In this document: in pieces, positions 20,046-25,901 of the stretch
How positions within the stretch are numbered: position 1 is the stretch's first letter
Layout of the letters: each line of letters opens with the position of its first letter
Virus record (IMG/VR): IMGVR_UViG_3300013005_000146
Location: 1-25,901 of that record
DNA: 25,901 bases
Reading direction: 5' to 3' (one strand)
Source of the DNA: a virus
Position numbers and translations under genes: made by a program
The notes under the pieces: generated by a model
Told to the model about the DNA's origin: nothing
What the model saw: the letters and a program-made list of their open reading frames with translations, nothing else
Database searches by the model: none

Positions 20046-21863
20046 TTAAGCTCCGAATAAAATACCTCTGTTTCCAGAAATGGTGTTGGGCACAATAGCC
20101 GCAGCATAACCACCAACAGCACCGTTAGCATGAATAATCGAGCCGTCGGTAATGTTGATGTCAGATGTGGTGTCTGTACCGGGTGTCCTTTGGGCGTTAC
20201 CATTTTGGAAATAAACTGTTCCTGAAATAACCCGCACACCTTCTGTCGTTGCGCTTTGAATAGTCGCACGGGGCGCTGACACTACAGCGTTTTGACACAA
20301 GATACCAATCGAACCCGCTGAATTAAACGTGGCATCTTGTGCAGAAACATTTGCCCCATCGCGGCATTCAATGGCTATTGTTCCAGCATTGTTACCAGTA
20401 GCCCCATCTAGGCTTACCCGACCACCGCCGACGCACTGGACAATCACGGATGTGCTTCCGGTTAATGTGGAGTTTTGAGCGTCAACCGCTGACCCTGCAC
20501 CCGTGCAAATAATGTTTCGGTCGTTACCTGTTATTGTTGAACTAATCGCTGACACAACACCAGCGTTAATGGCACGAACGCCTGCAACACCGTTTCCTGT
20601 CGCAGTCCCAAAATCAAAATCAGCGATTGATCCAGAGGCGACCAGAATACCAGAAGTCGCGTTGTTGTTGGCTTTCAACCCTGTAAGCGTAGCTTGTGAA
20701 CCTCGCGTAACAATTACGCCATCGTCGCCGTTATCGTTACATTCAGCAAGTTGAGGCCCAATGGCATCTTCCCGCCCTTGAAAATTAACGTAGCTACGAG
20801 TGCAAAAAAGACCAATAGACCCATTGTCATTAACTAAAGAGTTTGTAATATTTGCGCGAGACCCCCGTCTTACAGTTATGCCGAATTGTGTTGCATTAGA
20901 AAATGAGCTTTCTTCCGCGTCTAAAAAACTTGTGCGAGTGACCCAACCGCCATGCCTACCTGCGCCATTCCAAACCGTTCTAAATGCATTAACTATTGAC
21001 CCTGAATTTAGGTATAGGCAGTCTGTACCTGCGTTAATAGCACCAAAAGTTTCTTCAATTTTACCTGTGGCAGATTGGTATACATACGCCCTGCCGCCAA
21101 GTCCGCCAGCATCAACTTTAATCGCTACGTCTGGCGCGTGGCATTGTTCAAAACTTAAAACACTATTATTTACTGTAACAAACGTAAACCCAAGAGCAAG
21201 ATTAACAACCGCGTCATCAGATGAAATACGAAAATGCGAATAATCGCCAAATTTAAGCGATAGCCCTACTGTTAGTTGATGCCCTGCTTCAATAACAACA
21301 TTAATTAGTTGGTCTGGTTGTAACGTCACAGGAATTAAATGGTCAAAAGCATCTTGCAATGTTGGCGCGTCAGTCGGAACTCTGACAGTTATTGGTGCGT
21401 AGATTTGTATAACAAGATTACCTGCTATCGCTGCCGCAATAGCAGTTTGCAAATTGCCGCCGTAATCGGCTAGTGATACGGTTTGACGCAGCTTGGCTTG
21501 AACGGTAGTAGGCACAGCACCAATACCAGCAGGGTCATAAACAACGCCATCAGCATTTGGGCTTATCCCAGTCCCATCAGGGAAGTTATAGACCATCGTG
21601 CCTTTACTGTCCTGCACCAAGATACTGAAGTTCACCGCATCAACGTAAACCTGTGCTGGTGTGCCAGCGTTAGAGATAAAGCCATTGATTGTGCGTAGCG
21701 GCTGGGTTGCTTGGATAGTCAACGCCTCGTCAAAATAAACAGCAATCGGGTTGGTTATTGGGTATAAATTAGCCGTGCCAATCCACACATACCCATTGTC
21801 CAAAGGCAACCCATCCTGTCCTGAAAAGACTGGGTACGGTACGCTGATTGATAGTGCTGACAT
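20046..21863 (-). CDS. Tailspike with P22-type head-binding domain
   Basis: The product is 605 residues. The N-terminal 110 residues (YPVFSGQDGLPLDNGYVWIG, PIAVYFDEA, ATQPLRTINGFIS, YNFPDG) match the P22 tailspike head-binding domain that fixes the spike to the tail. From about residue 130 to the end the chain is a right-handed beta-helix-like repeat region with many Gly/Asn turns (GSRANITNSLVND, GSQATLTGLKANNN, GANVSAQDATFN). It would bind host surface polysaccharide; whether it cleaves it is not clear, as no obvious catalytic set was seen. The upstream gene's TAA touches its ATG. Confidence 0.85.
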   Translation of the reverse strand: MSALSISVPYPVFSGQDGLPLDNGYVWIGTANLYPITNPIAVYFDEALTIQATQPLRTINGFISNAGTPAQVYVDAVNFSILVQDSKGTMVYNFPDGTGISPNADGVVYDPAGIGAVPTTVQAKLRQTVSLADYGGNLQTAIAAAIAGNLVIQIYAPITVRVPTDAPTLQDAFDHLIPVTLQPDQLINVVIEAGHQLTVGLSLKFGDYSHFRISSDDAVVNLALGFTFVTVNNSVLSFEQCHAPDVAIKVDAGGLGGRAYVYQSATGKIEETFGAINAGTDCLYLNSGSIVNAFRTVWNGAGRHGGWVTRTSFLDAEESSFSNATQFGITVRRGSRANITNSLVNDNGSIGLFCTRSYVNFQGREDAIGPQLAECNDNGDDGVIVTRGSQATLTGLKANNNATSGILVASGSIADFDFGTATGNGVAGVRAINAGVVSAISSTITGNDRNIICTGAGSAVDAQNSTLTGSTSVIVQCVGGGRVSLDGATGNNAGTIAIECRDGANVSAQDATFNSAGSIGILCQNAVVSAPRATIQSATTEGVRVISGTVYFQNGNAQRTPGTDTTSDINITDGSIIHANGAVGGYAAAIVPNTISGNRGILFGA

Positions 21864-24239
21864 TTATTCATTCTCCTGTGTAGCTTGACCAGCTTGGATT
21901 GCGCTTTGTAAGAACTGAATTCTCGCATCAACATTCTTTGGCAAACCAACTGCATCTGCAAATTTACTGAATGCAGGCGATGCGGCGGCTCTGCGTAGAC
22001 TTGCGGCACTCTCACCTTTGGTCGCAGCTTCTATTGCAAGACTTTGGAAACTTTCATCAGCAAACAATTTGCCAGCCGATTTCAACGCATTTTCATTACC
22101 TTGGGTCAATGCACTTGTGATAACTGATGCTGCTCCAGCCAGAATAGGACCACCAGTAGCCGCCGCACCAGTCACCACGCCTTTTGCAAGAGTGCTTTCC
22201 ATGACCTTGCCTATCAGACTTTCAGCTTGCATCCCTTGTAACAATGCTTGATTGGCTTTACCTGTTGTCAAGACGTTTGCCCGTGCTTCTGTGACCCGCT
22301 TAGAGACCTCAAACAAGTCCCTGAGTACATCTGCCGAGTCTTTGCCAAGAGTGTCCACAATGGTCTTAAAAACAGGTGGGTTGGCTCTTAACTTGGGGTA
22401 TAGATCAGCAAACTCAGAGAATCCAAAGCCACCTTTTTCTGCGCCTCTTGCCGATCTGGTGACAGATGCCAATGCGGTTGCAAGTGTTTCTTTGCGTAAA
22501 TCATCGGGCACTGTTTTCAAAAGGCGGTTGAATTCACCAGCATCACCTTTGGCGGCACTGGTAATCGCTGTCCGCATCTTGTTGGCAACGCTGCCCTCAA
22601 TATCTTGACCAAACGCATTAACGATACGCTTGCCCAATGCTCTCTCTTTGGCATACAAAAGATTGGCGGCTCGTAGTTCTTGCCGCAATGTTTCACCACC
22701 AACATTTCCAACATTGGTCAGTTGATCGTCCGCTAAAGCCGCATATAGACGCTTTAAATCAGCTTCAGCCATACTGCCATAAGGTGATTCCAACTTATTG
22801 ATTGCGTTGCCAATTAACTGTTTTTCACGCTTCAATCGACCATAGGTCACATTGCCAGCCTCAATCATTTTTGACAAATTACGTTCTGCTACTGACATCC
22901 CAGCATCGCCGACTTCAGCTTTAACTGCATCGAGTGTTTCTCGCAGTTTTGGCAAATCAACCACAGTTGTCTTTGGCACTTTTTCATCGACCGAGTTATA
23001 TATTTTCCCTGCCGCAGTGTTAAGGTCTGAACGAGTCTTGGTCAGCGTATCTTTAATTTTTTGCGATACCACACCAGGCGCAACTGCACCCTCAACAAAG
23101 GTTGCATCAAACTGCTTGATTGCGTCATCTGCTTTGTCAACAGCTTGGGTTACTGTATTACGCCATGCGGCCTCTGCATCACCGCCAGCAACAGAACGGG
23201 TCAACCCAGCCGCCGCCCTGACTTGTGGGTTATCGCTGAATACATCAGCAGGCAATTGAATGCCAAGGCGGTCTGCGGCTTCTTTTGCCGCTACATTGAC
23301 TTGGGCAAGATCGGCCAGCCTGTCGCGCGCGCCAGCCGAGCCGAAGCCTGTGCCGGATGCCTTCTTGACCAGATTGCCGACTTCTTCCTCGGTGATCTCT
23401 GCCACGACTGGAGCCACTGCTGGTGCTGCGGCTGTCACTGGTGCTGCTGGAGGCGCTTCTGGAGCCATTGCTGTGCCCATTGGAGCGCCTGGTGCGCCTG
23501 CTGCTGGCGCAGGTGCTGGTGCGCGTCCAGTGACGCGCTGCACGCCCTTCTTGACCGCTTGGACGACCGGAGGTGCGACGCGCTGAATGATCTGCCCTGC
23601 TGGGCCTGTGGCGGTTGCTACGGCTATTTCTGTCGGACTTATCTCTCCGCCAGTTGCGGCTTGTGTGGCCTCGATTGCCGCTTGGGTTAATCCTGCCGTG
23701 CCAGCCGCACCAGCAAGAGTGGTTGCTCTGCCTGCTGGGGTAAAAGCTAATAAACCACCAACAGCACGGGGAATATCACCCATAGAAAAGCCAGGCGGGA
23801 TTACATATTCTTTTTGGTCAACCGATGACTTCAAGATGTAATTGCCCTTTGCATCCTGCCGCACACCAAGTTGTGGAAAGTTGGATTGCAAAATCTGCAC
23901 AGTTTCTTTTGGGTTGGACAGTAAACTGCCAAGCGCAGACTTAAAACTTGCCACACTCATTTGATTGAGTTCTGGCATTCCAGTCCATTCAGGCAATGCT
24001 TGCGTCTCTGGTGTAGTACGAGCACGACCAGTTACTGATTCAGCAATACCCTCAAAAAAGCCCATCTTTGGCGGTTCTTCTGGTGCTGGTGCGCCAGCCG
24101 CCTCTAATACACTTTCGGCAGGTTGCTGTCCAGCACGAATTGCCGCTACCCTTGCTTTCAGTTCAGGCGAATCAGCAGGTACACCATCAGGGATGTTGTT
24201 AATAGTGATACCGTCTTTTGTCGTTATTGAATATGGCAT
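21864..24239 (-). CDS. Large internal virion / ejection protein
   Basis: The product is 791 residues, mostly helical and Ala-rich, with a hydrophobic stretch (AVGGLLAFTPAG, about 159-170), a Pro/Ala linker (239-280) and another Gly/Ala hydrophobic part near the C-terminus (GVVTGAAATGGPILAGAASVIT). These are features of the P22 gp16/gp20-type ejection proteins stored in the capsid and injected with the DNA to form a channel across the cell wall. Its place between the other ejection gene and the tailspike supports the role. Sequence identity to a named family was not certain. Confidence 0.72.
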   Translation of the reverse strand: MPYSITTKDGITINNIPDGVPADSPELKARVAAIRAGQQPAESVLEAAGAPAPEEPPKMGFFEGIAESVTGRARTTPETQALPEWTGMPELNQMSVASFKSALGSLLSNPKETVQILQSNFPQLGVRQDAKGNYILKSSVDQKEYVIPPGFSMGDIPRAVGGLLAFTPAGRATTLAGAAGTAGLTQAAIEATQAATGGEISPTEIAVATATGPAGQIIQRVAPPVVQAVKKGVQRVTGRAPAPAPAAGAPGAPMGTAMAPEAPPAAPVTAAAPAVAPVVAEITEEEVGNLVKKASGTGFGSAGARDRLADLAQVNVAAKEAADRLGIQLPADVFSDNPQVRAAAGLTRSVAGGDAEAAWRNTVTQAVDKADDAIKQFDATFVEGAVAPGVVSQKIKDTLTKTRSDLNTAAGKIYNSVDEKVPKTTVVDLPKLRETLDAVKAEVGDAGMSVAERNLSKMIEAGNVTYGRLKREKQLIGNAINKLESPYGSMAEADLKRLYAALADDQLTNVGNVGGETLRQELRAANLLYAKERALGKRIVNAFGQDIEGSVANKMRTAITSAAKGDAGEFNRLLKTVPDDLRKETLATALASVTRSARGAEKGGFGFSEFADLYPKLRANPPVFKTIVDTLGKDSADVLRDLFEVSKRVTEARANVLTTGKANQALLQGMQAESLIGKVMESTLAKGVVTGAAATGGPILAGAASVITSALTQGNENALKSAGKLFADESFQSLAIEAATKGESAASLRRAAASPAFSKFADAVGLPKNVDARIQFLQSAIQAGQATQENE

Positions 24240-24240
24240 A

Positions 24241-25653
24241 TCAATAATCCACAGTTACATTGGGCTGACCAGCCGCTGGTGGGTTTGCTGGTGGTGGGTT
24301 TACTGGCCCCCTGCCGCCACCAACTGGTTCAGGACCAAATACGTTGTCAGGATTGAGTTTGTAATTTGTAACAACAGCACTCAAATCCTTTCTATCTTGA
24401 TCGGCTTTTTTCTGTGCCGCCTTAAGGTATTGCTGTGCTAAATCAACATACTCTTGACGCTGTTTAGAATCTAACGTGAATAATTGACCACTTTGCAATT
24501 TCTGCGAAGTGTTAAGTAGTCTTTCATAAAGACCAGCAGTATCTCTTGCTGTCGCAAATTCTGTTTCACGCACTACAGAGCCAGGGTCAAGCATCTTCAT
24601 AAACCCAGTAATCAATGCAATATCGCCTGGTCCAGTTTTAGCTTTTGCCGATGCATTGATATTGGAGAAAGTTGTGCCAAGTTCACCATAAACTTTTGTG
24701 CGAGTCTGAAATTCCTTGCGTAATTTTTCTTCTTGTTCAAAGATTTTTGCTGGGTCAGCGCCACCAGTTTTCTTAAAGTTTTCCAACTCTAAAACTGCTT
24801 TTTTAGTTTCGACTCCAAGTTTGTTTGTCCTTGCTAGCACTTCATTTGTCTGTGCTTTTGTCAAACCTAAATCTGAGGCACGTTTGACAATGGCATCAAC
24901 TGCTTCACGCTCTGCATATTTAGCTTTAACTGTTGCTTGTTGTGCATCAGCGGTGGCTTTTGCGGCATCAGCGGCAGCTTTTTTATCTGCGTTTTTGGCT
25001 GTGGCTTGTGCAGTTTCAGCATCCGCAAGTGCTTTATCAGCTTTAGCTTTAGCTTCAACTAATTCACTTGGTGCTTTTGCTTCTGCCCTGATTGTGCCAA
25101 GTGTCTTATCAACATTTTCAAGATACTCTTTGCCACCAGGCAACTGAGCCATCATCAATCCAATCGTGGTTTGTGCTCCAGTTGGATTCAGGTCAATCAG
25201 TTGCAAATATGTTTCTGCGGCTTTTGCATCGTTTTCACGACCAGAATTCCTCAACGCAACAGCTTGATCTTTTAAGAGATTTTTTGCAATCTCTGGTTGG
25301 CCCGCCTTCAGAGCAGAAAAAATTTGCCCTGACTGTGCAAGTCGTGTTTGTTGTTGCTCACCAGTCATCATGTTGAATGACTTAAGAACATTCTCAGCTT
25401 GATCTTTTGGCAAAAATGCAGTTACCCGCGCATAGTCTGCGGCTGTTGCATTTGGGTCTTTAAAAAGATTCTCTAATTCAGTTTGTTTTTCTTGTGCTTT
25501 CACTAATGCTTGACGTTCAAGCTCACGCTTTTGCTGTGTTGCTTGAATAGTCGCCACATCCGAACCGAGTTTAAAACCGCCCAAAGCCGCCTCAAACGGG
25601 CTTTGTACGTCAACTGAGTAATTGATCGGCTGTAATGGATTAATGGTTGCCAT
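24241..25653 (-). CDS. Ejection (DNA-transfer) protein, P22 gp20-like
   Basis: The product is 470 residues, highly helical and Ala/Lys/Gln-rich (LERQALVKAQEKQTELENLF, AKAKADKALADAETAQATA coiled coil at about 195-245). The later part GDIALITGFMKMLDPGSVV is a motif typical of phage DNA-transfer proteins, followed by a Pro-rich tail. It would be ejected with DNA through the tail. The ATG at 25653 has AAGGGA upstream. It lies one base from the large ejection gene in the same operon. Confidence 0.78.
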   Translation of the reverse strand: MATINPLQPINYSVDVQSPFEAALGGFKLGSDVATIQATQQKRELERQALVKAQEKQTELENLFKDPNATAADYARVTAFLPKDQAENVLKSFNMMTGEQQQTRLAQSGQIFSALKAGQPEIAKNLLKDQAVALRNSGRENDAKAAETYLQLIDLNPTGAQTTIGLMMAQLPGGKEYLENVDKTLGTIRAEAKAPSELVEAKAKADKALADAETAQATAKNADKKAAADAAKATADAQQATVKAKYAEREAVDAIVKRASDLGLTKAQTNEVLARTNKLGVETKKAVLELENFKKTGGADPAKIFEQEEKLRKEFQTRTKVYGELGTTFSNINASAKAKTGPGDIALITGFMKMLDPGSVVRETEFATARDTAGLYERLLNTSQKLQSGQLFTLDSKQRQEYVDLAQQYLKAAQKKADQDRKDLSAVVTNYKLNPDNVFGPEPVGGGRGPVNPPPANPPAAGQPNVTVDY

Positions 25654-25663
25654 TTTTTATCCC

Positions 25664-25901
25664 TTAAAACCCAAATCCAACACCTGCTTTGCCACCAGCA
25701 CCATATTGGAAACCAAGCATCTGAGCAGGCAAGTTGAAGAGTTGGCCATAAGCCTTGGCCTCTCCCAATGTGCCGCCAGCCCGTGCAGCTCCTTGTTGGG
25801 CAAGTAAATTCGACACATTTGTGCCTGTTTCGATGCCAGCCGCGCCAACTCCTGCGGCTGATGATTGCCCAGTTTTAACCAAACCGCCTAATCTTCCATA
25901 C
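25664..25901 (-). CDS. Internal virion protein, C-terminal part (cut by the right edge)
   Basis: The frame is open to the right edge and shows only the last 78 residues, Gly/Ala-rich: AAGVGAAGIETGTNVSNLLA then AYGQLFNLPAQMLGFQYG and a final GVGFGF. Gly/Ala-rich ends with alternating small residues are typical of P22 gp7-type ejection proteins. The internal TTG at 25882 is not a likely start as the frame continues. It is the first of the row of ejection genes reading leftwards. Confidence 0.65.
   Translation of the reverse strand, partial: YGRLGGLVKTGQSSAAGVGAAGIETGTNVSNLLAQQGAARAGGTLGEAKAYGQLFNLPAQMLGFQYGAGGKAGVGFGF

Noticed and set aside
23061-23841. Plus-strand Cys/Trp-rich and Ala-rich frames opposite the large ejection gene
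   Set aside because: Low-complexity antisense of the Ala/Pro-rich linker.
24867-25058. Apparent short repeats in the Ala/Lys/Thr-rich part of the ejection gene
   Set aside because: Best explained as a coiled-coil coding bias, not a DNA repeat element or CRISPR.

Overview
The window is part of a tailed double-stranded DNA phage genome with a P22-like short-tailed (podovirus) virion plan. This is supported by a P22-type coat protein, an acidic scaffolding protein, a P22-type portal, a PBSX-like large terminase, long ejection proteins and a tailspike whose N-terminus matches the P22 head-binding domain. The Rz/Rz1 spanin pair and lipoprotein signals point to a Gram-negative host. The DUF1376/YdaU, RusA, ERF, YqaJ and DUF932 genes are common in phages of Burkholderiales-like bacteria, but that host assignment is inference. 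No integrase, CI repressor, tRNA or CRISPR array was seen.

Layout from left to right. Positions 1-5622 (minus strand) hold the head genes, transcribed leftwards: small and large terminase, portal, scaffold, and a coat gene cut by the window edge. Positions 5684-9765 (minus) hold a ParB-like protein with a TET-associated-type glycosyltransferase, an HNH protein, small zinc proteins, RusA resolvase and a YdaU-type replication protein. Positions 9861-10320 are the switch region: a leftward Cro-like gene plus a small secreted Cys-rich protein, two inverted repeats, and a strong rightward promoter. Positions 10324-15293 (plus) are the early region: a DUF932 gene ending at a clear terminator, a second near-copy of the same promoter and leader, then ERF annealing protein, YqaJ exonuclease, an SSB-tailed protein and a chain of tiny ATGA-coupled genes. 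Positions 15290-16535 (minus) are the lysis cassette: M15 endolysin, Rz with nested Rz1, and a putative holin. Positions 16532-18395 (minus) hold small membrane and lipoprotein genes with unusually long overlaps. Positions 18392-25901 (minus) hold a repeat-built tail protein, the tailspike and the ejection proteins, the last cut by the right edge.

In the minus direction the order is ejection proteins, tailspike, lysis, then (past the early block) replication, terminase, portal, scaffold and coat. That is a P22-like late order cut between the coat gene and the ejection genes; homologues of P22 gp4, gp10 and gp26 are absent here and probably lie beyond the edges. The early plus block would supply recombination and replication functions. 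The ParB/glycosyltransferase pair beside the terminase genes may modify or mark phage DNA before packaging.

Most worth checking: the ParB-glycosyltransferase cassette without a visible TET/JBP enzyme; a 229-codon gene that appears to start at ATT directly after its neighbour's stop codon; the twin promoter-leader modules; and a leaderless-looking, self-repressing Cro-like switch.
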